From Phyllobacterium chamaecytisi (lineage in GTDB: Bacteria > Pseudomonadota > Alphaproteobacteria > Rhizobiales > Rhizobiaceae), in contig NZ_JAIQWW010000022.1 in the NCBI RefSeq assembly GCF_020164455.1, positions 1 to 64,000 on the forward strand: a DNA stretch of 64,000 bases, read 5' to 3'. Both the position numbers and the translations under genes were made by a program. Numbering within the stretch: the stretch's first letter is position 1; the number at the start of each line of letters is the position of its first letter. Below, piece by piece: positions 52,455-60,712 of the stretch. The notes below the pieces were generated by a model. It worked only from the letters and a program-made list of their open reading frames with translations, was not told where the DNA came from and searched no databases.

Positions 52455-53057
52455 CTATGGCATCATCTGAGTGGTCTGACGCAAACGATCGCGTTCTTTG
52501 AGCACATCTTCTTCTGTGTAATCGGGCAGGGATCCATCGAACCTCTCCCACCCGGCTTCACGATACGAGGCGCGGCGTGTGTCAAGGTCGACCGGCGCGT
52601 TGGCCTTAAGGATGGCCTGAGCACCTTCGGCCTCACTGTCGTCAACTCGTGCCGAAACCAGTGTGCTTCCGCGGCGAACGCCCTCCGCATAAACGTGCGC
52701 GTCTTTTTCGTCTACGCCTTCATTTGTCAAAGACCCTATAATGCCGCCTGCAGCGCCACCGGCGGCTGCGCCAGCTACCGCACCTGCCGCGGTGGCGGCG
52801 AGCCAACCTGCGGCCACCACGGGACCGATGCCCGGTATGGCGAGCATCCCAAGTCCGGCAAGAAGCCCTCCGGTGCCCCCCACCGCAGCACCGATTCCAG
52901 CACCGGTCGCAGCACCCTCCCCGGCGTTGTCGTCGCGCTCGTCGCCGTCGCGACCGACAATACTAATGCGGTCTGAAGCAATGCCGGCATCTTCGAGTGC
53001 GCGAACCACGGCTCGGGCATCGGCATGATTGTCGTACAGTCCTGTGATTGTTTGCAT
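52455..53057 (-). CDS. General stress protein (YflT-like), paralogue of 15329
   Basis: A 200-residue protein. TITGLYDNHADARAVVRALE, the Gly/Ala-rich hydrophobic hairpin (about 48-108), HVYAEGVRRGSTLVSARVDD and the tail RASYREAGWERFDG follow the 15329 protein along its whole length. GGGAG precedes the ATG; an exact stress promoter lies 46 bases upstream. Function unknown. Confidence 0.9.
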   Translation of the reverse strand: MQTITGLYDNHADARAVVRALEDAGIASDRISIVGRDGDERDDNAGEGAATGAGIGAAVGGTGGLLAGLGMLAIPGIGPVVAAGWLAATAAGAVAGAAAGGAAGGIIGSLTNEGVDEKDAHVYAEGVRRGSTLVSARVDDSEAEGAQAILKANAPVDLDTRRASYREAGWERFDGSLPDYTEEDVLKERDRLRQTTQMMP

Positions 53058-53102
53058 TTGCTATCTCCCTTGATTTTCTTACCCAACTATAGGGAAGTAG
53101 AT

Positions 53103-53127
53103 AACCGTTGGATCAGGTGAAGGTTCC
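53103..53127 (-). promoter_or_regulatory. EcfG-type stress promoter for 52455
   Basis: Minus strand GGAAC (53127-53123), 16 bases, GGTT (53106-53103). Confidence 0.8.
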
Positions 53128-53267
53128 AGCCAACCCGTTGGCGCATTTGCCTTTTTGTGAAGAACGGCGGACTGGGATAGCTCTTAGTCGAACGCACAAA
53201 GAGCAAGATCGCTGACACCATTAATCGAACTACGACAGATCTCGTCTGGCCATTTAATCGGCGGCCC

Positions 53268-53378
53268 CTATCTTAACGGCGGAACTGGTACTGGTCCTGG
53301 CTCAGGATGGGGGATAGGCGGATCGTCCGGCAGCGGTGGGCTCGGTTCTGGCTCTGGGGTAGGTATTGGATCACCCAT
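53268..53378 (-). CDS. 36-residue proline-rich peptide
   Basis: The frame MGDPIPTPEPEPSPPLPDDP, then PIPHPEPGPVPVPPLR is built from Pro-Glu and Pro-x pairs. AGGAGG lies shortly before the ATG. Short Pro-rich peptides of this style recur in rhizobial genomes; function unknown. No exact stress promoter is present. Confidence 0.6.
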   Translation of the reverse strand: MGDPIPTPEPEPSPPLPDDPPIPHPEPGPVPVPPLR

Positions 53379-53511
53379 ATCAAGGTCTCCTCCTGATGGA
53401 TACAAACTGTTACAAGCGGCTTGTCAGCCACGCTCCAGGTTCCACTGTCGAATACCTGTTCACCCCGAGGGAGCTTGAGCCACCATAATTCAATGAATCT
53501 GGTTCGCTAGA

Positions 53512-54552
53512 CTAGACAAGTTGTTCAACGGTGCATTGATCTGGCCGCTTGTCGGGTCGCCAGCGCATAAGTTTGGTGCCATGGCGAAAGCGGTCGCCTG
53601 TGATATGGTCGAACCGCACCTCGACGACGAGCTCCGGACGCAGCGGCTCCCACTCACTACTTCGTTTGCTCCAGCGGCTGATGCCACCAGGCGACGTCCC
53701 GGTAAAGCCGGGCGGCTCACGCAGTAGCTCCAGCCGCTTGGTTAAAGCCCCGCGTTCGTCGTCCTGAATCGTGGAGGTGAAGCCGACATGATTGAGTTTT
53801 CCAACTCTGTCATAAAGGCCAAGAAGCAGAGACCCGACCTCGCGAGATTGGCTTTCATAGCGAAAGCCTCCGACAACACAGTCGGCGGTGCGTAGCCGCT
53901 TCACCTTGACCATGACCCGCTGACCCGCCTCGTAGGTTCCCTCAAGCCGTTTCGCTATGACACCGTCGGAGCCCCCATGGCCAGCTTCGGACAACCATTT
54001 CAAGGCTTGCTTCACCTGTCTTGTTGTCGGGGAAAGGACAATATTTTCAAGCGACGCGTCCTCTTCAACCCGACCAAAAAGCTGTTCCAGCAGCTTCCGG
54101 CGTTGAGACAGGGGTTGATCCAAAACAGACTTGCCGTCTTCAGAAGCCAGCAAGTCAAACAGGACGAGCTTGGCAGGGGTTTCGTGCGCCAGTTTTCGTA
54201 TCCGGCTCTCGGCAGGATGAAGTCGCAACTGCAAAGCGTCAAACGCAGGCTGACCGTCAATCTCAACGACAAGCTCACCATCGACGACAAATCTTTCAGA
54301 TGGCCAATTTCGTAGACAGGTGATCATCTCAGGAAAATAACGCCCCAGGGGCTTGCCGGATTTAGCTCTGAGATCGATCTGGCTGCCTTCCTTGAAAACC
54401 AGGCAGCGAAAGCCGTCCCATTTGGGTTCGTATTGCCAGTTGACACCTTCAGGCAACTCTTGGGCGGAACGCGCTTCGATGGGCGGCGTATCGAGGGGTA
54501 ACGCGAAGAGGCAAGCTTTCCCGCTTCCGGATGTCTTTGGGCTCTTCCCCAT
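53512..54552 (-). CDS. ATP-dependent DNA ligase (LigD ligase-domain type)
   Basis: A 346-residue stand-alone ligase. Nucleotidyl-transfer motif YEPKWDGFR with adenylated Lys44; VVDGELVV, VLFDLLA, DGVIAKR and MVKVKRLRTAD are motifs III-V. The C-terminal OB-fold ends VVEVRFDHITGDRFRHG. It lacks the polymerase and nuclease modules of full LigD, and no Ku gene is in the window. It follows the flavodoxin-fold gene by 33 bases and is probably in its stress-promoter operon. Confidence 0.92.
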   Translation of the reverse strand: MGKSPKTSGSGKACLFALPLDTPPIEARSAQELPEGVNWQYEPKWDGFRCLVFKEGSQIDLRAKSGKPLGRYFPEMITCLRNWPSERFVVDGELVVEIDGQPAFDALQLRLHPAESRIRKLAHETPAKLVLFDLLASEDGKSVLDQPLSQRRKLLEQLFGRVEEDASLENIVLSPTTRQVKQALKWLSEAGHGGSDGVIAKRLEGTYEAGQRVMVKVKRLRTADCVVGGFRYESQSREVGSLLLGLYDRVGKLNHVGFTSTIQDDERGALTKRLELLREPPGFTGTSPGGISRWSKRSSEWEPLRPELVVEVRFDHITGDRFRHGTKLMRWRPDKRPDQCTVEQLV

Positions 54553-54585
54553 CTATGAACCTCGGCGTCTTTGAACCAGACCTGG

Positions 54586-55188
54586 CTATTCACCCGGATA
54601 AGGTTGGTTCTTTAACAGGTCAGCAAGATGAGCGGTGTTGCGCGCCAGCATGGCAATCGCATCAGCGACTTGTTTCGGAACCTCTTTCAAGTCAATAAAA
54701 TCGGTACTGCCCATCGCCTCGCCCACCCAATAGGCAACGGCATTGGGGGCAATGGAAAACCCGACATCGTTCAACGCCTGATACAACTCTGCTGAGACAT
54801 GGTGCGCTCCATCTTCATTACCGACGACTGCAATCGCCGCAACCTTCCCATAAGACGGCATCCTTCCCTTATCATCCGTTTCTTCCAAGAAGGCGTCCAT
54901 CCGCTCAAGTGCCCGTTTGCAAACACTTGACGGCTGTCCCAACCAGATGGGAGTGCCAAGGATCAGAATATCCGCATCGATGATCTGTTGTCTCAAGTCG
55001 GGCCAATCATCGCCGTCACCTTCATCGGACGTTACACCGGGTTTGATGTTCACTTCAGCCAACCGGACGCTCGACGTGTTGATATCGAGTGCCTTGAAAG
55101 CTTCAATGACCAGATCAAGCATCCGTTGGGTAGAAGATTCGCCACTTGCCTTCAGCGTACAATTTATCGCTAGAACATTCAGGGGCAT
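54586..55188 (-). CDS. Flavodoxin-fold NAD(P)H-dependent oxidoreductase
   Basis: A 200-residue FMN-binding reductase. NVLAINCTLKASGESSTQRM (about 3-22) is the phosphate loop, and LILGTPIWLGQPSSVCKRAL the FMN-binding 80s loop region. Likely reduces quinones or disposes of electrophiles. ATG 55188 has TAGGAAC upstream; the longer frame from 55392 passes through the promoter. First gene of the unit with the ligase. Confidence 0.86.
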   Translation of the reverse strand: MPLNVLAINCTLKASGESSTQRMLDLVIEAFKALDINTSSVRLAEVNIKPGVTSDEGDGDDWPDLRQQIIDADILILGTPIWLGQPSSVCKRALERMDAFLEETDDKGRMPSYGKVAAIAVVGNEDGAHHVSAELYQALNDVGFSIAPNAVAYWVGEAMGSTDFIDLKEVPKQVADAIAMLARNTAHLADLLKNQPYPGE

Positions 55189-55234
55189 GTCGTTCCTAAT
55201 GAGCGTTGCGTGTTCGTCGGACTTAGGACCAAGG

Positions 55235-55259
55235 AACTGTTGCGCTCGGGAAAAGTTCC
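55235..55259 (-). promoter_or_regulatory. EcfG-type stress promoter for the reductase-ligase unit
   Basis: Minus strand GGAAC (55259-55255), 16 bases, AGTT (55238-55235), 47 bases from ATG 55188. Confidence 0.8.
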
Positions 55260-55576
55260 ACGTGACCTCAATGCGACATCTTTTGCCTACGCCAGTTTTC
55301 GCGGTCGATAGGCCTTTAATGCTCCCTCCTTGGAGCGCGCAATCTCTCTGATGCTGGTTACCTCGCGCCCAACGACGAACCTGTCCTTCCATTGCAAGTC
55401 ATGCACGGTTGGTTGCGTGGACATTCACGGCCGACACGAGCCCCGCCTGTCATGCCCGCTGAAGCCCAGCGCCGGGTTCGTTGGATCTCACCAGCATGCT
55501 TGTTAGAACCGCAGCGACAATTTCCATCGCAAGTGTATTCATATTCCGATGAAACAATTTTTAGCGAGCTTTTTTC

Positions 55577-55601
55577 GGAACATTATCAACTTTGCCAGGT
55601 T
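55577..55601 (+). promoter_or_regulatory. Orphan EcfG-type promoter
   Basis: GGAAC 55577-55581, 16 bases, GGTT 55598-55601. No gene follows within 300 bases; a hairpin-forming sequence lies at 55637-55676. Confidence 0.5.
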
Positions 55602-55636
55602 CACGGCTTGTTGGAGAGTGTGACGCTCTTCCGCAC

Positions 55637-55676
55637 GGGATCCGGTGCCGTTACGGTTACCGCGGCGTCGGATCCC
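55637..55676 (+). other. Inverted repeat downstream of the orphan promoter
   Basis: GGGATCCG (55637-55644) pairs with CGGATCCC (55669-55676) across a GC-rich 24-base centre. It could be part of a small RNA or a decayed terminator. The rest of 55602-56457 holds nothing I recognise. Confidence 0.35.
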
Positions 55677-56457
55677 ACCCCTTGCTAAACCAGAACATTG
55701 CAGGTCTCCACTGCCCATACGCCCAATGCTATCGCACCGACCTGTTCTTACTTTAGCACGGCGTCATGCCAACCTGCTATTAATGGTGGGTAGGATCGCT
55801 AAAAGTGGCTTGGTCCGTACATCCACGGAAACGCGTCTTTGAATTTTTATCATTTGTCATGAAACAAGCCTCGAGGTGTCCAGGCCTCAACTTTAGCCGT
55901 GCAGGTTGCCTGGCCAAGACGTTGTGGCTTTCCTACCAGGATTTTGAAACAGGTTCGAGCCCTTGTTCCCGCCCGAATGGAACAGATCGTTTGCGATCGG
56001 GTTGTGTGATAGAGCTCAAGAATGGAAGGAATGGCTGTGAGTCCCACGGACAAAGCTTCAGGCACGGGTACCCTGTTTGAGAACGATACCCAAACGCTCG
56101 TATCCGACGCATTTGGTGGTGACGCATCAGGCGGCGGAGCGTGGCCAAAATATTTAGAGACACACCAATCGGCGACCGAAAATCGTTCCATATATTCATC
56201 GCAATCATCGCAAATCGCTGACAACGCCAAGAGTGCCGCCACGCCTTGATGGCGGGATGGGCAAGTGCAACACTTTGTGTTTGGGCCCGACGTATCGTGG
56301 AGGTTCGCTCAAGTCTAAAGGACTTAACGCCCACCATGACGAAACCAATGCCCGATAAAAATATGGCGGCTGATTTCTCGGTCCATATTGCTGCCGGTCG
56401 CGGGACCATTCGCCTTCATATTCAACAAGAAGGTGCCCGATAGTCAGGGCGCTTTTC

Positions 56458-56738
56458 CTCATTGCATTTTGACGTTAGGTTGCGACCAAATTCGCAAATT
56501 TCCGAGTAACTCGACAAGCGAGGCAACATCCTTTGGCGCGGCCAGCAGGCTAACGCCCTCATCGACACCTTCGGAAATGCCGGCCTTTTCAAGTCACGGC
56601 GGGGCAGCCGCGGTGTATCCAATGAACTTGCAGTGCGCAAAGCGTCAAGACCCGTCGTTGCGGACTTCGATTGCTCCGGCCTCGTCTTCGATGCCCTCGA
56701 CGATGACATTTTCCGTCAAAAGAATTCGTGACGCCATC
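56458..56738 (-). pseudogene. Remnant of a single-domain response regulator
   Basis: ATG 56738, with AAGGAG six bases upstream, starts MASRILLTENVIVEGIEDEA, resembling the first strand and helix of a receiver domain, then stops after 30 residues. Downstream in the same direction lie KFIGYTAAAPP and GVSLLAAPKDVASLVELLG, resembling the GY and KP-F-L ends of receivers. The acidic pair and phospho-Asp region are lost. Confidence 0.35.
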
Positions 56739-56870
56739 CTTTGCTCCTTGTGGGTTGCCGCTCCAACCAGCCGCGCCTCACTTTGTCGCGTGGAGATACA
56801 GCGGCGGGAGAAAGCAATCTCAGCTACACAAGACGATTTTCCCACCTCCAGCGGCAAGTGCGGCAACTGG

Positions 56871-56895
56871 GGAACCAATCCTGTCCTTGCAAGTT
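56871..56895 (+). promoter_or_regulatory. EcfG-type stress promoter for the cytochrome-DUF4142 operon
   Basis: GGAAC 56871-56875, 16 bases, AGTT 56892-56895, 34 bases before ATG 56930. Confidence 0.8.
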
Positions 56896-56929
56896 CGTGC
56901 GTTGTTCATGAGTGTTCTGGAGATTGGCC

Positions 56930-58327
56930 ATGTCACCCTTAAAATTGGTTGCTCTTGCCTGTGTTGTGAGTGCGAGTGCGGCAAGCCTTGCTGCATATTC
57001 GGATCCCCTCCCCCCGGATTTGACCTACCGTCCGCTACCGACGCAGCCCCTTTCGAGCGTCAGGGCCAATGACGAGGCGCAGAAACCCAAAGTCATGAAA
57101 CGCCAGCAAAACCTTCTCAACAAACGATATGACCTCGCGGATAAACCTATTCCCGACGCCCGCATGTCCGGGGGCCAGAAAAAAGTGCAGGACGGTGTAA
57201 GGGTCAGGCTGCCTGACGGGGTCACCTGGGATACCTTGGCAAGTATGAGCCCAACCGAGATCCGCGACAAGAACCTTCTTCCCGAGGGCTTCAGACCCCT
57301 GCCGCATGTGAAGCAAGCCACGGGGGGACAGGTTTTCCCGCAAAAGGCAATAGACGAGATCGGCAAACAGGAGAACCGCGACCTCAAACGCTTTGATGTC
57401 GATTTTGATCTTCCCGATCACTTGACGCCGGAATTTCCCCCTCCGATTTTCCTGACCACGCATCCCGAACTGGGTGACGTGTCGCGCGGAGAACTTCTGA
57501 CGATCAAAAATTTCTACGAATATATGAATGGCATCATTACGCCGGTCCAGATGGAGGGGCTCAGGCTTCTCCTGACGCCATTTCCCCAAGAGGAGTTCAA
57601 CCAGACAGAAGATCGCAAGGTCGCGCAGCAGAGCATGGGCGTTGCCTGCCTCGACTGTCACGCCAATTTTCACACCAACGGAGCCTTTCACCTCACGCCG
57701 GATGTCCGGCCGCAAGCCGCACGTTTCCGCCTCGACAGCACCAGTCTGCGCGGCATGTTCAACCAACAAATCCATGGTTCAAAACGCTCGCTGCGTTCAA
57801 TCGAGGATTTCACCGAATTCGAACAGCGCACGGCTTATTTTAATGGCGACCATGTCAGCGCCACCCGCAAAGGGGTGAACTTGCCCGACAGACCCAACCA
57901 AGTTGCCATGATGGCGCAAATGCAGAACATCATCGATTTTCCGCCGGCACCGAAGCTCGACCCGATGGGCAAACTCGACCCGGCGAAAGCGAGCGAGCAG
58001 GAATTGGCGGGCGAGCGTGTCTTCATGGGCAAAGGCCGCTGCGGCGAATGCCACCTGCCGCAAACCTCATTCCTTGACAACAACATGCATGATCTCAAGC
58101 TCGAACGTTTTTACAACATCGGTTACACCGCCAATGATCAGGTCGCCATTGCGGACGGTCCGATCAAGACGTTTACCTTGCGTGGTATCAAGGATTCGCC
58201 GCCCTATCTGCACGACGGGCGCCTGCTCACCTTGGCCGACACAGTGGAATATTTCAATCTTGTCCTCGGTGTGAAGCTGACGAAGGAGGAGAAGGATTCA
58301 CTGGTGGCCTACATGCTGACGCTTTGA
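56930..58327 (+). CDS. Exported di-haem cytochrome c protein
   Basis: A 465-residue periplasmic protein. Signal peptide about 1-22. Two CxxCH haem sites: CLDCH (240-244) and CGECH (371-375). The C-terminal half (GERVFMGKGRCGECHLP; FTLRGIKDSPPYLHDGRLLT) resembles the MauG/cytochrome c peroxidase superfamily; annotation of relatives as cytochrome B6 is common but misleading. GGAG precedes ATG 56930. Likely a peroxidase-like or electron-transfer protein for oxidative stress. Confidence 0.88.
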   Translation: MSPLKLVALACVVSASAASLAAYSDPLPPDLTYRPLPTQPLSSVRANDEAQKPKVMKRQQNLLNKRYDLADKPIPDARMSGGQKKVQDGVRVRLPDGVTWDTLASMSPTEIRDKNLLPEGFRPLPHVKQATGGQVFPQKAIDEIGKQENRDLKRFDVDFDLPDHLTPEFPPPIFLTTHPELGDVSRGELLTIKNFYEYMNGIITPVQMEGLRLLLTPFPQEEFNQTEDRKVAQQSMGVACLDCHANFHTNGAFHLTPDVRPQAARFRLDSTSLRGMFNQQIHGSKRSLRSIEDFTEFEQRTAYFNGDHVSATRKGVNLPDRPNQVAMMAQMQNIIDFPPAPKLDPMGKLDPAKASEQELAGERVFMGKGRCGECHLPQTSFLDNNMHDLKLERFYNIGYTANDQVAIADGPIKTFTLRGIKDSPPYLHDGRLLTLADTVEYFNLVLGVKLTKEEKDSLVAYMLTL

Positions 58328-58355
58328 TGCTGCCGACAACATCAGGAGACAGGAT

Positions 58356-58958
58356 ATGCGCAATTTTCTGACCATTATTCTCATGACAATCACTACCGCG
58401 CCGGCGGCCGCGCAGATAGGCAATCCCGCGGGGTTTGCACCGGACACACGGATGCAGGAACCGGGCGTACCCGCAGATCATCAAACGAACAATCAGGATC
58501 GGCTTTTTGCCCAGCTCGCGGCGGCGGGTGGACTGGCCGAAGTTGATCTTGCAAAGCTTGCCGCAACAAAGGCGGCCGATGCCAGGGTCAAGGAATTTGC
58601 ACAGGCTTTGGTTGATGATCATTCCGATGCCAACAGCAGACTGAAGGCGTTGGCGGATGCGGCCAAGATACCATTGCCGGACACGTTGGACGCCGATCAT
58701 AAGGCAGTACGACAGAAGCTGGACGCGGCCGAGGGACAAGCATTTGACGTTGCATACATCCGTTCGCAGATCATCGCTCATCAAAAAACCGCGCAATTAC
58801 TGGCATGGGAGATCGGGTCCGGCGAGGACGCGCAATTGCAACGATATTCGGCGGCAACCTTGCCCGCAGTGATGAAACATCTACGGATGGCACAGGACAT
58901 CGCCTCCGCGCTTACAGGGCAAGCGTCCCGCGAAATCGTTGCTGCAAAACATAATTGA
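58356..58958 (+). CDS. DUF4142 periplasmic protein
   Basis: A 200-residue exported protein. Signal peptide about 1-19 (ending AAAQ). DUF4142 helices: LFAQLAAAGGLAEVDLAKLA, FAQALVDDHSDAN, FDVAYIRSQIIAHQKTAQLL and VMKHLRMAQDI. AGGAGACAGG precedes the ATG, 28 bases after the cytochrome stop, so they form an operon. More diverged than the 38139 paralogue. Confidence 0.88.
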   Translation: MRNFLTIILMTITTAPAAAQIGNPAGFAPDTRMQEPGVPADHQTNNQDRLFAQLAAAGGLAEVDLAKLAATKAADARVKEFAQALVDDHSDANSRLKALADAAKIPLPDTLDADHKAVRQKLDAAEGQAFDVAYIRSQIIAHQKTAQLLAWEIGSGEDAQLQRYSAATLPAVMKHLRMAQDIASALTGQASREIVAAKHN

Positions 58959-59061
58959 CGGTGTCAAATGTTTCGGCGATCCGTGGCCAGGCGGGCGAGA
59001 CCACCTGTGCGGTGAACATGCCTATGACATCGGGGCCCTCGTCAAGCGAATGGCTTCTTGC

Positions 59062-59110
59062 CTAGCGCTGTACCACCCAGCTCTCCAACACTTCTTCGTC
59101 GAAGTCGTCT
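59062..59110 (-). pseudogene. 3' fragment of the cysteine hydrolase gene
   Basis: The minus strand encodes EEVLESWV and a stop, matching the end of the intact hydrolase (EEVLDSWV) at 41449. About 45 bases align closely at the nucleotide level. Confidence 0.6.
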
Positions 59111-59241
59111 CCGGACAAGTCGCATTGAGCGGCATTGGTCATCCACCGGACAGTTGGGACCCCAGGCCAATTTCTCGGGAACCAATCACGCGTCATCGGC
59201 TTTGAATGACCCGTCACACCTTCATTTCTTGGAGACATCCG
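59111..59241 (+). promoter_or_regulatory. Copy of the alcohol dehydrogenase promoter region
   Basis: GTCATCCACCGGACAGTTGG, then GGAAC-16-GCTT and TTGGAGA align in order with 44180-44311. Transcription here would lead only into the truncated gene. Confidence 0.5.
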
Positions 59242-59400
59242 ATGAAAGCACTGAGCATGCATGGCAAGGTCGACTGGCGCTGCGAAAGCATGCCCGATCC
59301 CAAAGTTGAACATGGCCGCGACGCCATCATCAACGTGACCGCCGGCTCGGAACTTCACATTTTCGACGGCGTCTTTGCCTCAATGAAGGTGCGGACCTGA
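59242..59400 (+). pseudogene. 5' fragment of the zinc alcohol dehydrogenase gene
   Basis: Encodes MKALSMHGKVDWRCESMPDP and continues to ELHIFDGVFASM, about 48 residues matching the start of the 44312 gene with one small deletion around the zinc-ligand Cys residues (CAICGSD becomes GSE). It then leaves homology and stops. Confidence 0.75.
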
Positions 59401-59401
59401 T

Positions 59402-59533
59402 ATGCAGCACTACTATGATCTGCTGCTTGTTACGGGACCGTTGTTGCTCTTCATCCTGATGCTCTCCGTCCCAAGGGGCGATGGTGGCTCAGCCGCACCT
59501 GAAGTCCCTTTCAGCACGTCTCACTGCTGCTAA
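59402..59533 (+). CDS. Possible 43-residue membrane peptide
   Basis: The frame begins MQHYYDLLLVTGPLLLFILM, a single helix, then a Gly/Ser/Pro tail. It directly follows the truncated dehydrogenase and touches the next gene's stop. No family. Confidence 0.3.
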   Translation: MQHYYDLLLVTGPLLLFILMLSVPRGDGGSAAPEVPFSTSHCC

Positions 59534-60681
59534 TATTGGCCGAACAGACGGTTTTGGCGTCTCAACTCCTCGGCGAGAGGAACATACTCCCCGCGGCGGC
59601 CGTTGTCCGGGAGGGCTGACAGAAGACCATTTCGGCACAGGCGGTCATCATCCCAGCCAAGATGTTCAAGGATAGGATAAAGGCAAATACCTTCCAGAGG
59701 CACACCAGCAGACATAGCAATGCGGGCCTCCGAGCAGACATGTCGTAGCCATCCCGGCCGCGCTTCGTCCTCGATCCCGGTCTCTGCGATAAAAATCGGC
59801 TTTCCGTACCGGGTGAATGTATCCAACAACATTGAATTCAAGGGTCTGTACCGCGGGTCGTCTGAGGTGAGAGGGCCGCCCCCGAAAACCCACTGATTGT
59901 GTCGATAGTAGTTCACCCCAATGATATCGAGAAGGCTTTGATGGCCGCCAAGTTGGGGCCAACGGATCCCGCCTATCATGTCCCAGGCTTCGAACTGTGC
60001 CCGGCGGTGACCTTCTGCAGCATCATGTTCCCATGGCCGAGCGGGATCCACCACGACGTTGATGATCGGGTCGCAATGGACAAAACGGGCGCGAGGATCA
60101 ACGTCAAGAATGGCATGCATGGCTGCAATCGACGATCGCACGAGTTGGACCTTCAGTTCAAAACCCCGGCCGTGCGCAAAAGGATTTAAATAGCCAACGT
60201 CGCCGCCGCCCCACGCCATGAAAGAAATTTCGTTTATCGGAGCGTAAAATGGGATGTCGTCACTATGTTCTTTGACTGTTTTGGCAGCCGCAGCGGCGAA
60301 TAATGCAAATCGCGTCACGAATTCCGGTTTCCAGATATCGAGGCCGCACGGCCAACCGTAATGCAACAAGTCCCAAATGACTTGGGTTCCAGCCTCCCGG
60401 GCGGCTTGCAGCATCGGGAGGAAACTATCCCAGTTGTACGTCCCGGTCCCCCGGTCGATCAAATGCCAGCGAATCCCATCGCGAACCGTCGATATGGAAT
60501 GTTCGTTCAATTGCGCGTAATCGGCTACAGCCGAAATGTCGTGTTTCGTCGAAGCGAGTATGTCGAGGCGGCGTCCAGAGACCAATTGGTGGGTTGAGCA
60601 TTCAAACCCGCCTTGAAAGAAAGACTGGAATAGACCTCCGGCCGACATCACATCCACTGCACGGGGCTGAAGTAGTTTCAA
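59530..60681 (-). CDS. Family-1-like beta-glycosidase
   Basis: A 383-residue TIM-barrel glycosidase-like protein. FAPINE is present as YAPINEISFM (the acid/base Glu, about residue 165) and FIAETGIEDEA is the nucleophile region (about 305). GVNYYRHNQWV resembles substrate-site loops of GH1. The start is TTG 60681: GAGGGA lies seven bases upstream and the frame otherwise overlaps the neighbour. It follows the glycosyltransferase-mutase fusion and is probably co-transcribed. Confidence 0.82.
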   Translation of the reverse strand: MKLLQPRAVDVMSAGGLFQSFFQGGFECSTHQLVSGRRLDILASTKHDISAVADYAQLNEHSISTVRDGIRWHLIDRGTGTYNWDSFLPMLQAAREAGTQVIWDLLHYGWPCGLDIWKPEFVTRFALFAAAAAKTVKEHSDDIPFYAPINEISFMAWGGGDVGYLNPFAHGRGFELKVQLVRSSIAAMHAILDVDPRARFVHCDPIINVVVDPARPWEHDAAEGHRRAQFEAWDMIGGIRWPQLGGHQSLLDIIGVNYYRHNQWVFGGGPLTSDDPRYRPLNSMLLDTFTRYGKPIFIAETGIEDEARPGWLRHVCSEARIAMSAGVPLEGICLYPILEHLGWDDDRLCRNGLLSALPDNGRRGEYVPLAEELRRQNRLFGQY

Positions 60682-60712
60682 GTGACAATCCCTCACGCAA
60701 AGGACGATGGGA

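Noticed and set aside
55933-56409. 158-residue minus-strand frame
   Set aside because: Overlaps other equally long frames in all phases; composition does not look like protein.
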